NCBI RefSeq assembly: GCF_002923755.1
Contig: NZ_PGFZ01000006.1
Coordinates: 244,085 to 306,074 of the forward strand
Direction: 5' to 3'
DNA length: 61,990 bases
From: Methylovulum psychrotolerans
Lineage (GTDB): Bacteria; Pseudomonadota; Gammaproteobacteria; Methylococcales; Methylomonadaceae
The position numbers and the translations under genes are program-made. The first letter of the stretch is position 1, and the number at the start of each line of letters is the position of its first letter. Below, piece by piece: positions 46,636 through 55,960 of the stretch. The notes under the pieces were generated by a model. That model saw nothing but the letters and a program-made list of their open reading frames with translations. It did no database searches and was not told where the DNA came from.

Positions 46636-47655
46636 ATGAATCATGGCGGTAACATTTATCAGTTTGCCCGGCAAGTGGGCTGCTTGCCCGACCAAGTGCT
46701 GGACTTTTCGGCGAACATCAACCCCGAACAAGCGGTCAGTGCGGACAATTTGCCGGTAACCGCCCTAGGGCCGTATGCCGACCCTGATTATCCGTTGTTA
46801 AAAGCGGCCTTAACAAGCCGTTACCCCTACCCTGACGGGGTTGACATAGAAGTGTTTAATGGTGCGAGTGCGGCTATTTTTGCCGTTTTACGCTGGCTAC
46901 AACCCCAAGATGTCGTATTGTACACGCCGTTATACGGCGAATATGCCCAGATTGCCAAGCAATTGGGCTGTACCGTGCATACCGTTGACCGCTTCACCGA
47001 TGTAGGCACTGCCGTACCTAAGAACAGCACGGTTATTTTTGTCAATCCGGCGACACCGGACGGGCAGCTTTATGAAATGCAAACCCTATTAGGGCACTGG
47101 CGGCAAGCGGGGTGTACGGTGTTGGTCGATGAATCGTTTTTGGATTTTTGCCCTGCCGAGTCTGTCAGTGCTTACCTTGGCGAAGACGATAAGCTATTGC
47201 TCGTCAAATCCTTAAGCAAATTTTATGGCTGTGCAGGCATCCGTATCGGCTTTGTGTTGGCAGCCACCCCCGTTATCCGGCAATTAAGACGTTTAGAACC
47301 CGCCTGGAAACTCTCCAGTTTTGACATGGCCTATATGCAGCAAGCCTTGGCGAATACGGCATTTATCGACCAAACCCGCCAACAAACCCGCCAGCGCCGC
47401 GAGTTACTGGCGCAAACTTTGGCCGATTCCGGTTTATTCACGCATATCTACCCCAGCCAAGCTAATTTCTTATTGGCGGAACTGGCGGCGGATGGCGATG
47501 GCCAGCAATTACAAGCCCGGTTGGCGACCGCGCGGATTTTAATCCGGGTGTGCGCCAACTTTACCGGCTTGACTAACCGCCATGTCCGCTTTGCGGTTAA
47601 GGATGAGCTAGCCATCGCCCAACTGGCAAAATCTCTGCAAGGCGGTGTGTCATGA
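46636..47655 (+). CDS. cobD: L-threonine-O-3-phosphate decarboxylase
   Basis: A PLP enzyme of the class I/II aminotransferase fold which makes (R)-1-aminopropan-2-ol phosphate for the nucleotide arm of cobalamin. 339 residues: MNHGGNIYQFARQ, LDFSANINP, NGASAAIFAVLRWL, VNPATPDGQLY and the PLP lysine in VKSLSKFYGCAGIRIGF. It sits directly before cobQ (ATGA overlap) and two genes before cbiB, its product's user. Its substrate L-threonine phosphate needs a threonine kinase; see the kinase at 49978. Confidence 0.88.
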   Translation: MNHGGNIYQFARQVGCLPDQVLDFSANINPEQAVSADNLPVTALGPYADPDYPLLKAALTSRYPYPDGVDIEVFNGASAAIFAVLRWLQPQDVVLYTPLYGEYAQIAKQLGCTVHTVDRFTDVGTAVPKNSTVIFVNPATPDGQLYEMQTLLGHWRQAGCTVLVDESFLDFCPAESVSAYLGEDDKLLLVKSLSKFYGCAGIRIGFVLAATPVIRQLRRLEPAWKLSSFDMAYMQQALANTAFIDQTRQQTRQRRELLAQTLADSGLFTHIYPSQANFLLAELAADGDGQQLQARLATARILIRVCANFTGLTNRHVRFAVKDELAIAQLAKSLQGGVS

Positions 47656-49067
47656 AGCCGTTGGCGGTCTTAGGCACTAGCTCGGACGCGGGCAAGACTA
47701 CGGTGGCGATGGCTTTATGCCGGATTTTGGCGGATCGCGGCCTGAAAGTCGCCCCGTTTAAAGCCCAAAACGTCTCCAACAATTCCGCCGTCACCCACGA
47801 AGGCCGGGAAATTTCCAGGGCGCAGTGTTTGCAGGCAGAGGCGGCGCGGGTCGAGCCGAGCTATCTGTTTAATCCGGTACTGCTCAAATCCCACGGCAAT
47901 GGTAGTGTGCAAGTGGTGGTCAACGGCTTGGTGTACCAAAACCAATCGGTTGCCGATTATTATGATGGCATTGCGCATTTGAAAACCCAAGTGGAACAGG
48001 CTTTTTTACAATTGCAACGCCAGTATGATGTAGTGGTGGCCGAAGGGGCTGGCTCGCCGGTGGAATTGAATTTGCTGCATAAAGACTTATCCAACACCTT
48101 TGTCGCCAACACTTTTTCCACCCAAAACATTTTGGTCGCCGATATTGAACGCGGCGGGGTGTTCGCGTCCATTTATGGCACGTTGGCGTTGCTGGACCCG
48201 CATATCCGCAGTAACCTGATGGGTGTGGTCATCAACAAATTTCGGGGCGATCGGCGATTTTTTATGGACGGCGAAAAAATCATTACCGAACGCTTCGGCA
48301 TTCCCGTCTTGGGGGTGTTGCCGTTCAAGCCCTTGAACATCGACATGGAAGACTCGCAATCCTTGCGCAATTATCGGCAACGCTTGCAGGCGATGAAAGT
48401 CCGTATCGCCGTTATCTCCTATCCCGGCCTGAGCAATTATAATGACGTGGATGTGCTGATGGCGGATCAGGAGCTGTACGTCGAATGGGTGGATGCTTAC
48501 CGCCCTTTAGAGAGTTTTGATATGGTATTGTTGCCGGGCAGTAAAACCGTCATCCGCGATTTGCGCTGGTTGAAAGCGCAAGGGCTATTTACGGAAATCC
48601 GGCAGTTCAAAAAAGCCCTGTTCGGCATTTGTGGCGGCTACCAAATGCTTTGTAAAACCTTGCATGACCCCGATGCCTTGGAACATGACACGCCCAGCAT
48701 GGAAACCGGCTTAGGCCTGATTGACGATGAGGTGGTTTACCAAAGCCCTAAACTGCTGACGCGCGGGCATTACCCGCTGTTCGGCTATCCGGCCATTAAA
48801 GGCTACGAAATCCACTGCGGGCGCATGGCCCGCTATCCGCTGTACTATCAGGATAGCCCTGCCAGCGGCTTGCGGACGGTGGCGGGTACGCACGTCCACG
48901 GCATTTTTGACGATGACCGTTTCCGTGGCGATTATTTCCGGGCCTTACACGCCGATTATCAAGGCTATGCTTACGGCGCTTACCGCGAGCAAGAAATCCA
49001 AGGTTTCGCCGACGGCGTCGCCGAAAATTTGGATATGGATGTCATTTTAGCGGCGTTGGCGGACTGA
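47652..49067 (+). CDS. cobQ: Cobyric acid synthase
   Basis: Amidates the b, d, e and g side chains of adenosylcobyrinate diamide. 471 residues, slightly short: ATPase part with LGTSSDAGKTTVA, APFKAQNVSNNS and EGAGSPVELNL, then the glutamine amidotransferase part with the nucleophile in FGICGGYQML and the histidine in HVHGIFDDD. ATGA overlap with cobD, and its stop TGA shares bases with the cbiB ATG. Confidence 0.93.
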   Translation: MKPLAVLGTSSDAGKTTVAMALCRILADRGLKVAPFKAQNVSNNSAVTHEGREISRAQCLQAEAARVEPSYLFNPVLLKSHGNGSVQVVVNGLVYQNQSVADYYDGIAHLKTQVEQAFLQLQRQYDVVVAEGAGSPVELNLLHKDLSNTFVANTFSTQNILVADIERGGVFASIYGTLALLDPHIRSNLMGVVINKFRGDRRFFMDGEKIITERFGIPVLGVLPFKPLNIDMEDSQSLRNYRQRLQAMKVRIAVISYPGLSNYNDVDVLMADQELYVEWVDAYRPLESFDMVLLPGSKTVIRDLRWLKAQGLFTEIRQFKKALFGICGGYQMLCKTLHDPDALEHDTPSMETGLGLIDDEVVYQSPKLLTRGHYPLFGYPAIKGYEIHCGRMARYPLYYQDSPASGLRTVAGTHVHGIFDDDRFRGDYFRALHADYQGYAYGAYREQEIQGFADGVAENLDMDVILAALAD

Positions 49068-49963
49068 TGTTTTTTGCTTTGGCGTTATTGGCGTATATCT
49101 TGGATAAAGTGTTTGGCGAATTGCCGGGCAAACATCCGGTAATGTGGATGGGCGATTTTATCCAAGCCTTTGAGCGGCATTTTTACCGCAATAGCATTTT
49201 ATCCGGGGGGCTATTAGTGCTTGCCTTAGTCGGGCTGAGTTTAAGTCTTAGCTTGCTGGCCGTTTATGTGTGCGGGTTGTTGCCCGCTTGGTTGGCCTTG
49301 CCCGTCCTGGCGTTGATGGCTTCGACCGGATTGGCGATGAATATGCTACATGCCTCAGTGGCGGCGATTCTGACCGCAGACCACCCCCGGCAAGCCATCC
49401 GCCTTTTGGTCAGCCGCGACACCGATAGCATGGACGAAACGGCGGTGTATAAAGCCGCTTTGGAAACGTGGGCGGAAAACCTCAGCGATGGGGTCATCGC
49501 GCCCTTATTGTATTTATTGCTGTTTGGCCTGCCCGGCCTCGCCGTTTACAAAGCCATTAACACCCTGGATTCTATGGTGGCCTACAAAACCGAACGTTAC
49601 CTGTACTTTGGCCGCGTTGCCGCACTAGCCGATGATGCCGCCAATTATCTGCCCGCCCGCCTGACCGCCTTAGGTTTAGTCCTGGTGTCGGCTCAGCGGC
49701 GGCGGGCGTGGCAATGCGCCTTACGCGACGGCAATAAATTGGACAGCCCTAATGCCGGTTGGCCGATTGCCGCCTTGGCAGGGGCTTTAGGGGTCGGTTT
49801 GGCGGGGGAGGCTTTTTATCATGGCCAGTTAAAACCTAAGCCTATCCTCGGTGACGCACTTGGGCCCGTTACTGAAGCGACCCTGAGGCAAGGCCTACAA
49901 CTACGCGCTACCATAGACGGCTGGCTGATTGCCCTGTTGGTTTTAGGCGTGTTATTTTCATAA
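49067..49963 (+). CDS. cbiB: Adenosylcobinamide-phosphate synthase
   Basis: Inner-membrane enzyme that attaches aminopropanol phosphate to cobyric acid. 298 residues with four to five hydrophobic helices and the family blocks LPGKHPVMWMGDFI, LVSRDTDSMDETAVYKAALETWAENLSDGV, KAINTLDSMVAYK and SPNAGWPIAALAGALGV. Normal length. It is the last core cobalamin gene of the operon, 14 bp before the kinase gene. Confidence 0.92.
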   Translation: MFFALALLAYILDKVFGELPGKHPVMWMGDFIQAFERHFYRNSILSGGLLVLALVGLSLSLSLLAVYVCGLLPAWLALPVLALMASTGLAMNMLHASVAAILTADHPRQAIRLLVSRDTDSMDETAVYKAALETWAENLSDGVIAPLLYLLLFGLPGLAVYKAINTLDSMVAYKTERYLYFGRVAALADDAANYLPARLTALGLVLVSAQRRRAWQCALRDGNKLDSPNAGWPIAALAGALGVGLAGEAFYHGQLKPKPILGDALGPVTEATLRQGLQLRATIDGWLIALLVLGVLFS

Positions 49964-49977
49964 AGCCACAGGTTCCC

Positions 49978-50910
49978 GTGTCCGTCTACTCCGTCGTCAG
50001 CCCCGCCCAAATCAACGCGTTTTTCAGCCATTATCCGTTAGGCCGAGTCTTAGGCTTTAGCGGCATCACAGACGGTATCGACAACACCAATTATTGGGTC
50101 AGCACCTCAGAAGGCGAATTTGTCCTGACCGTGTTTGAATCGATAAGCGTCAGTGATTTGCCGCATTTTATGGCCTTGTTAGGCCACTTGGCCGCACAAG
50201 GTTTGCCTTGCCCTTACCCCCTGCCTGATCGGCAAGCCCAGCACCTGCGCCTGCTTAACCATAAGCACGCGGCGGTGTTCCGCCGCTGCCCAGGCCGGGC
50301 CGTACTCAAGCCGGGTATGACCCATTGCCGGCAAATCGGCTGGCATTTAGCCCGTCTGCACCAACATACCCAAGATTACGGTTTCCCTATCGCCAGCAAC
50401 CATGATCTGCCGGGGTATCTGCACCTGTTCGCAAAAGTTGCCGGACAACTTGCCGTAGCGGACTTGGCAGTCATCCACGAGGAACTGGCTTTCCAAGCGG
50501 CAAACAGCCATGCGGGGTTACCGACCGGACTGATCCACGCTGACCCGTTCAGGGATAATGTCCTGTTTGTCGGCGATAAGCTGAGCGGTCTGTTGGACTT
50601 TTACAGTGCGGGTAAGGGGGTGCTGTTGTTGGACCTTGCCATAGCCGCCGCCGACTGGTGTCATGATGACGGCATAGTGAATGGTGCCAAATTAGCCGCG
50701 CTCTTGGCGGGTTATGAAACGCTCAGGCCTTTGCACACATTAGAAAGGCGTTTATGGCCAACTCTGCTCCGTGCCGCCGCCTTGCGTTTTTGGTTATCCC
50801 GTCTGGTCCATCAGCTTCATCCCCGTTCCGGCGCAATCACCCAAAATAAAGACCCTGGGGTGTTCCGGCAACTGCTTTGCCAGTATCGGCAAGCGCACCG
50901 CTATAGCTAA
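49978..50910 (+). CDS. thrB: Homoserine-kinase-family (APH fold) kinase
   Basis: A 310-residue kinase of the aminoglycoside-phosphotransferase fold, matching the type II ThrB of pseudomonads: SGITDGIDNTNYWVST near the start, FVLTVFE with the ATP region, the catalytic LIHADPFRDNVLF and LLDFYSAGKGVLLLDLAIA with the metal aspartate. Start is a GTG at 49978; no in-frame ATG lies near. Its place, 14 bp behind cbiB and last in the cobalamin operon, is unexpected for a threonine-biosynthesis gene. It could supply L-threonine O-3-phosphate for CobD, either by a shift in substrate to threonine or simply as ordinary ThrB. The family call is firm, the physiological substrate is not. Confidence 0.82.
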   Translation: MSVYSVVSPAQINAFFSHYPLGRVLGFSGITDGIDNTNYWVSTSEGEFVLTVFESISVSDLPHFMALLGHLAAQGLPCPYPLPDRQAQHLRLLNHKHAAVFRRCPGRAVLKPGMTHCRQIGWHLARLHQHTQDYGFPIASNHDLPGYLHLFAKVAGQLAVADLAVIHEELAFQAANSHAGLPTGLIHADPFRDNVLFVGDKLSGLLDFYSAGKGVLLLDLAIAAADWCHDDGIVNGAKLAALLAGYETLRPLHTLERRLWPTLLRAAALRFWLSRLVHQLHPRSGAITQNKDPGVFRQLLCQYRQAHRYS

Positions 50911-50955
50911 TCCGATATAAAAAGATGTCCTGCAACGGCCTCAGTGAAGAGGTCG

Positions 50956-51069
50956 TCAACGGAACATCGTGCTTGGTTGCGGGGATTTAAGCTGTGCCCA
51001 TTTGTGTGCGATAGGGTTAAGGTCTGATGAGTATGGGGGCAAAAACGCCTGCTTTCCCGATACAGCTTT
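50956..51069 (-). pseudogene. IS630-type transposase remnant
   Basis: On the minus strand, a frame following an in-frame TGA reads KAVSGKQAFLPPYSSDLN, then PIAHKWAQLKS. This is the well-known C-terminal block LPPYSPDLNPIEHKWAQ of IS630 transposases, but with alanine for the catalytic glutamate. After a stop, the neighbouring frame continues with CSVDDLFTEAVAGHLFI, which looks like the rest of the tail, so the remnant also has a frameshift. Only the last 60 or so codons survive, wedged between the kinase and the phosphoketolase. It is dead. Confidence 0.75.
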
Positions 51070-51096
51070 TCAATGATTCTGAGCGCCATAATTGTC

Positions 51097-53460
51097 TCAC
51101 CCTTGCCATTTCCAGTTGCGGATTTCCGGCATGTCCTGGCCATATTTGTTGATGTACAGTCTGTGTTCGACCAGCTTATCTTTGAGATCCCGCTTTAGGC
51201 TGATACCTAGATCGCCGGTCTGTGGCAAACGGTCAATGGCGTCCATCACCAGATGGAAGCGGTCCAGATCATTCAGTACCGTCATGTCAAAGGGCGTGGT
51301 GATGGTGCCTTCCTCTTTGTAACCACGGACGTGGATATTGTCGTGATTGGTGCGGCGGTAAGTCAGCCGATGGATCAGCCACGGATAAGCATGGAAGGCG
51401 AAGATGACCGGTTTGTCCTTAGTGAAAAGCGTGTCGAAATCGGTGTCACTCATGCCATGAGGATGTTCGAGTTGCGGCTGCAATTTCATCAGATCGACGA
51501 CGTTGACCACGCGGACTTTCAAATCGGGCAAACGCCCGCGCAGGATGGACACGGCAGCAAGCGTTTCCAGCGTCGGCACATCGCCGCAGCAAGCCATGAC
51601 CACATCGGGTTCAACGCCTGCGTCACAGCTCGCCCATTGCCAAATGCCGATGCCTGCGGTGCAATGTTTGATAGCTTCCTCCATCGTTAGCCATTGCGGG
51701 GCTTGATACTTGCCCGCGATCACGACATTGACATAATGGCGGCTGCGTAAACAATGGTCCCAGATTGAGAGCAGGCAGTTGGCATCCGGTGCCAGATAAA
51801 CCCGTACGACCGAGGCTTTTTTGTTGACGACGTGATCTATGAAACCGGGGTCTTGATGGGTAAAGCCGTTGTGCATCTGCTGCCAGACATGCGAGGCCAA
51901 CAGATAATTCAGCGAGGCGATCGGCCGCCGCCACGCTAGCCCGGCGGTGACTTTCAACCATTTGGCGTGTTGGTTGAACATCGAATCGATGATGTGGATA
52001 AACGCTTCGTAGCAATTGAACAGGCCGTGCCGGCCCGTGAGCAGATAACCTTCGAGCCAGCCTTCGCATTGATGCTCGCTCAACATCTCCATGACCCGCC
52101 CGTCCGGGGCGAGGAACTCATCGTTGTCCTGCTCCCTGGCATCCCATTGCCGGTTGGTCACCTCAAACACTGCGCCCAGACGATTAGAAAGTGTTTCGTC
52201 TGGACCGAAAATCCGAAAATTGCGCTGCTCAAGGTTAAGCTTGACGACATCGCGGAGAAACACGCCGAGTTCATGCGCGTCAGAAGCCTTAACAGATCCG
52301 GGCGAAGGCACGTTAACGGCATAGTTACGAAAATCCGGCATAATCAGATCATGTAGCAGCATACCGCCGTTAGCATGAGGATTTGCCCCCATGCGGCGGT
52401 CGCCTTTGGGCGCGAGTTCAGCCAGTTCCGGCTTCAGTTTGCCCTCTGCGTCGAACAGCTCTTCCGGTCGGTAGCTCCGCAACCAGTTCTCCAGCAGTTT
52501 TAGATTTTCAGGATGGGCGGAAGGGTCGGAAAGCGGCACCTGATGCGCCCGGAAAGTCCCTTCAATTTGCAGGCCGTCCACCCATGTCGGCCCAGTCCAG
52601 CCTTTCGGTGATTTAAGGACGATCATAGGCCAGCGCGGGCGCATAGTGTTGCCGTTGACGCGGGCTTCGTGCCGGATGCGTTGGATTTCTTCCACCACCA
52701 CGTCGAGTGTCGCGGCCATCGCCTCGTGCATCAATGCCGGCTCATGCCCTTCGACGTAATAAGGTGTCCAGCCATTGCCGCGTAAAAACTGGTCTAATTC
52801 TTCCGGCTCTATGCGTGCAAGCACGGTAGGGTTGGCGATTTTGTAACCGTTGAGATGCAGGATAGGCAGCACTGCACCATCCGTAATGGGATCGAGAAAT
52901 TTATTCGATTGCCAAGCGGTTGCCAGAGGCCCCGTCTCCGCCTCGCCATCGCCGACACAACAAGCCACAATAAGATCAGGATTGTCGAACACCGCGCCGA
53001 ACGAATGGCTGAGCGAATAACCCAATTCCCCGCCTTCGTGGATCGAGCCTGGACACTCCGGCGAGGCGTGGCTGGGAATGCCGCCCGGAAAAGAAAATTG
53101 GAGGAAAAGCTTTTGTAGGCCAGCCTCGTCCTGGCTGATGTCGGGATAGATTTCGCTGTAAGTACCTTCAAGATAGGTATTGGCCACCACGGCAGGGCCA
53201 CCATGACCGGGGCCGGAGACGTAAATCATATCGAGGTCGAATTTTTTGATAATCCGGTTCAAATGCACATAAATGAAATTCTGTCCGGGGGTCGTACCCC
53301 AGTGGCCCAGTAGCATGTGCTTAATGTCTGAAAGCAGCAGTGGCCGCTTTAACAAGGGATTGTCGAAAAGATAAATCTGGCCGACCGACAGATAATTGGC
53401 GGCACACCAATAGGCATCAATTTTTTGGAGCAGTTCTGGCGTGAGTGTGTTAGTTTTCAA
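51097..53460 (-). CDS. xfp: Xylulose-5-phosphate/fructose-6-phosphate phosphoketolase
   Basis: A thiamine-diphosphate enzyme that splits xylulose 5-phosphate (or fructose 6-phosphate) with phosphate into acetyl phosphate and glyceraldehyde 3-phosphate (or erythrose 4-phosphate). 787 residues, standard length. Conserved blocks: [76 protein letters not shown] for the cofactor, then [17 protein letters not shown] and [16 protein letters not shown]. It is downstream of the PRC-barrel gene by 57 bp and likely cotranscribed with it. In a methylotroph it would draw acetyl phosphate from ribulose-monophosphate-cycle sugars; this is inference. Confidence 0.94.
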   Translation of the reverse strand: MKTNTLTPELLQKIDAYWCAANYLSVGQIYLFDNPLLKRPLLLSDIKHMLLGHWGTTPGQNFIYVHLNRIIKKFDLDMIYVSGPGHGGPAVVANTYLEGTYSEIYPDISQDEAGLQKLFLQFSFPGGIPSHASPECPGSIHEGGELGYSLSHSFGAVFDNPDLIVACCVGDGEAETGPLATAWQSNKFLDPITDGAVLPILHLNGYKIANPTVLARIEPEELDQFLRGNGWTPYYVEGHEPALMHEAMAATLDVVVEEIQRIRHEARVNGNTMRPRWPMIVLKSPKGWTGPTWVDGLQIEGTFRAHQVPLSDPSAHPENLKLLENWLRSYRPEELFDAEGKLKPELAELAPKGDRRMGANPHANGGMLLHDLIMPDFRNYAVNVPSPGSVKASDAHELGVFLRDVVKLNLEQRNFRIFGPDETLSNRLGAVFEVTNRQWDAREQDNDEFLAPDGRVMEMLSEHQCEGWLEGYLLTGRHGLFNCYEAFIHIIDSMFNQHAKWLKVTAGLAWRRPIASLNYLLASHVWQQMHNGFTHQDPGFIDHVVNKKASVVRVYLAPDANCLLSIWDHCLRSRHYVNVVIAGKYQAPQWLTMEEAIKHCTAGIGIWQWASCDAGVEPDVVMACCGDVPTLETLAAVSILRGRLPDLKVRVVNVVDLMKLQPQLEHPHGMSDTDFDTLFTKDKPVIFAFHAYPWLIHRLTYRRTNHDNIHVRGYKEEGTITTPFDMTVLNDLDRFHLVMDAIDRLPQTGDLGISLKRDLKDKLVEHRLYINKYGQDMPEIRNWKWQG

Positions 53461-53517
53461 GGTCTACATTTCCTGTATAAAAATTAAGACGGATGGCGCA
53501 AAGCTTTATCTTTGGTT

Positions 53518-54288
53518 TCAAGGCAACTTATTCTTAGTGCCATCTTCATCAACCCAGTAGCCTTGGCGGTCGTAAAGGCGATGCAGCCCAATCTCATAGT
53601 CTCTCGTCAGCTCAGACGCATCAGTAAATTCCGGTGATTCTCTGATGATCTCGCGGGGAAGGCCGACGAAGACGGTTGATTCGTTCCAGCTAACGCGCTC
53701 AATCCATTGCGGCGCAATCAGCACCTTTTTTCCAGGCCACCAGTTGTTGGTATCAATCACCAGATAACGGATCGTCCAAGTCGCATCGTCGATGATAAAA
53801 TCATCAACATGCCCTATATCGCCGTCGGTCGCCTGGATGTGATAGCCGCTGACATCATGCGTACTGCGCAAATGCGAATCCCAGGCTTTCCCGCCTTGGT
53901 TGCACGTTAGCCTTTTTTCAAGATCACGCTCAATGGCAGCAAATTGCCCCCAGTCGTAGGGGCCGTCCCAATATTGTGGCCACCGATAATATTGGAAGTA
54001 CGCCTCCTCGAATTGCTGTGAGACAGGTTGGTCAGTGTTCAAGGCGGGGCTGTCCTCAATCTGTTTTTTGGTCAAACTGATTGTAATGTATTCGTCTTTT
54101 TGATCGACACCGACCAACGCATACGGGGAGATCAACACTTGCCGGCCCAATAAGTAATTTCCCGTATCAGCGACGAGATAGCGTACCGTCCAATAATGGT
54201 CATCGAAATAAAATTCTTTGGCCTTGCCTATTTTTCCATCGAGACCGTGTAAGGTATAACCGCGCAGGGTTTTGGCTTTGTTTAGCAT
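53518..54288 (-). CDS. Tandem PRC-barrel domain protein
   Basis: 256 residues with two PRC-barrel modules (about 1-75: LRGYTLHGLDGKIGKAKEFY, DDHYWTVRYLVADTG; and about 125-200: VSGYHIQATDGDIGHVDDFI, DDATWTIRYLVIDTNNWWPG) and a linker and tail rich in aromatic residues. PRC barrels mediate RNA or protein contacts and occur in photosynthetic reaction centres and RimM; these tandem forms are stress-linked and of unknown function. No signal peptide. Upstream of phosphoketolase on the same strand. Confidence 0.8.
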   Translation of the reverse strand: MLNKAKTLRGYTLHGLDGKIGKAKEFYFDDHYWTVRYLVADTGNYLLGRQVLISPYALVGVDQKDEYITISLTKKQIEDSPALNTDQPVSQQFEEAYFQYYRWPQYWDGPYDWGQFAAIERDLEKRLTCNQGGKAWDSHLRSTHDVSGYHIQATDGDIGHVDDFIIDDATWTIRYLVIDTNNWWPGKKVLIAPQWIERVSWNESTVFVGLPREIIRESPEFTDASELTRDYEIGLHRLYDRQGYWVDEDGTKNKLP

Positions 54289-54398
54289 GGTAGTAATCCT
54301 AGTTTTTTGAGTTTGATTTTTGTACGCTATTGTCGATCAAATGGCCGTCGTATTTGAACAATAGCACTGCTTTTATCCACAGCGGCTAGTGTGATCAA

Positions 54399-54785
54399 TC
54401 AGTCTGATGCCGCTTCCTTCATGATTTTTACAATGGTGTTTTCCACATCCCGCGCCACTACTTCCAGTTGCGGCACGTTAAACATGGCCAGAAGAGTGGT
54501 TGGTTTTAATGTCGCCAGAACAGTTTTACCTCCCTCCTCGTAAATGCTGATTCGGCAGGGCAAGGCAGTGGAGACGCTCATGTCTTGCTCAAGCACTTTT
54601 TTGGCCTGTTGCGGGTGACATACTTCAAAAATCAGGCATTCGCTGTTGAATTCCACGCCCTTTTTGTTCATAGTCTCTTTGAGGTTATGCACCTGCATGA
54701 CACCAAAATGATTGGCCTGGACGGCATCTTGCAAGGCAGCCGCCGCTTCTGTTACGGTTTTATCAGTAAATAATTTGACTAGCAT
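54399..54785 (-). CDS. DUF302 family protein
   Basis: A 128-residue soluble protein with the DUF302 pattern: an N-terminal helix-strand (TVTEAAAALQDAVQANHFGVM), FEVCHPQQAKKVLEQDM, LPCRISIYEEGGKTVLATLKPT. Family members bind metals or reducing equivalents by suggestion only; the role is unknown. It lies between the 41-residue membrane peptide and the PRC-barrel gene on the same strand, with short gaps. Confidence 0.8.
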   Translation of the reverse strand: MLVKLFTDKTVTEAAAALQDAVQANHFGVMQVHNLKETMNKKGVEFNSECLIFEVCHPQQAKKVLEQDMSVSTALPCRISIYEEGGKTVLATLKPTTLLAMFNVPQLEVVARDVENTIVKIMKEAASD

Positions 54786-54838
54786 AAAATGGCCTCCGAT
54801 TGGTAGTTCACTTAATTAACAGGGCGGTGTGCGCGGAA

Positions 54839-54964
54839 TTATTTTTTAGACAGTTTGATAATCAGGGCGGCCAACAGGACAACTACCAGCACACCGATGA
54901 CCGTCCAAACCCACATTCCTCCGCCCATCATGTCGGTCATCCAACCCTTTGTATGATTCATCAT
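54839..54964 (-). CDS. 41-residue single-helix membrane peptide
   Basis: A short gene: ATG 54964 follows an AAGGA ribosome site, and the product has a methionine/glycine-rich N-terminus (WMTDMMGGGMWVW), one strong transmembrane helix (TVIGVLVVVLLAALIIKL) and a basic end (KLSKK). The layout matches small SHOCT-less short membrane proteins often found near DUF302 and copper/stress genes, though I recognise no named family. It lies 53 bp before DUF302 on the same strand. The signal sequence-like pattern and good ribosome site make it more than a chance frame. Confidence 0.65.
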   Translation of the reverse strand: MMNHTKGWMTDMMGGGMWVWTVIGVLVVVLLAALIIKLSKK

Positions 54965-55046
54965 AATTTTCCTTTTGTTGCACTGAGACTAACGTATATG
55001 TTATGTTTTCAGTCGCCGCGCATTAACCGTCAGGATGCGTGGGTTA

Positions 55047-55685
55047 TCAGGTTTCATGGCTGACACCCTCGTCATACGGCAATCCGAAGGCGGCCAATTG
55101 TGCGCATGTGGACGGGTAATCCGTGTGCAGAATGCTGCGGATTCCTAAACCTTCCGCGATCTCGGCGAACATCAGGGTGTTTTCGATATAGATGATCTGT
55201 CCGGTCGGCACCTGGGCGAGGTCTAGGGCAAGCCGGAAAATGTCCGTGTCGGGCTTGCGGAGATGGACAAAGCAGGAGGAAACAAAAAAATCCACGAAAC
55301 TGTTCAGCTTGAACTGATGAATCCGGTGTTCATTCAGTTCTCGTGCTTCGTTGCTGACCACGACAATTTTCAAGCCATATCTTGCTTTCAGTTTGCGGAC
55401 CAGCCCGATCATTTCGGGAAACGCGTGTGACTGCGCGAACATGAATTCCCGGAACTGCTCGCGTGTGAACGGACGCTCCTCATAGAAAACCGTCCGGCTC
55501 AGATAGTCTTCCAGGCTGAGCTTGCCCTCCTCATAGGTGGCGAAGTTCAGGCCATGCCTATCTTCCATCTCGGCCCATTCCAGTTTGAAATTCGTTGCCG
55601 CGCGTTTGCGGGCAAGATGATCCCAGCCGTTGGTGAGCAGGACACCGCCGATATCCAAAAATAATGCCGTAATGTCTTTGTTCAT
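55047..55685 (-). CDS. HAD-superfamily phosphatase (subclass IA)
   Basis: 212 residues. Motif I is FLDIGGVLLTNGW, where the nucleophile aspartate is present but the second aspartate of DxD is glycine, as in the YihX-like DIGGVL group. Motif II is VVSNEAREL, motif III the lysine in LRKPDTDIF, and motif IV is weak (IYIENTLMFAEIAEG instead of DD). The cap domain lies between residues 20 and 85. The exact substrate is unknown; sugar phosphates are typical, which would fit the phosphoketolase next door. It heads the leftward gene string. Confidence 0.75.
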   Translation of the reverse strand: MNKDITALFLDIGGVLLTNGWDHLARKRAATNFKLEWAEMEDRHGLNFATYEEGKLSLEDYLSRTVFYEERPFTREQFREFMFAQSHAFPEMIGLVRKLKARYGLKIVVVSNEARELNEHRIHQFKLNSFVDFFVSSCFVHLRKPDTDIFRLALDLAQVPTGQIIYIENTLMFAEIAEGLGIRSILHTDYPSTCAQLAAFGLPYDEGVSHET

Positions 55686-55960
55686 TTGGCCTCCGTCAAT
55701 GCTGTTTACCGTCTTTCATTGTTGATTCCTCGAACCGGCAATAGGGCGGGGCTGAGGTGGTAAGTTGGTCGATATTCCCAAAGCGGCTTCCCGTCAGCAA
55801 CACACAGGCCTTGCGGCGACTCGCAGGCGGATGCGGTCACGCCCCCGGCAGGTACACCACGAACGGATTAACCGTCCACCCTTCGACAAGCTCAGGGCGA
55901 ACGGTTAATCCTAAAACCGAAAACTTGACCGTTTGAAGTATATATTCAGCAACGCCGTAT
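55686..55960. repeat. Spacer with dispersed palindromic repeat
   Basis: ggattaaccgt (55865-55875) pairs with acggttaatcc (55901-55911) around a cttcgacaagctcaggg core, followed at 55917-55942 by the dispersed 26-nt motif ccgaaaacttgaccgtttg.... No gene is visible. Confidence 0.6.

Noticed and set aside
50907-51143. A 78-codon minus-strand gene
   Set aside because: It overlaps the end of phosphoketolase and the IS630 remnant; the recognisable transposase motif lies in another frame, so this is debris.
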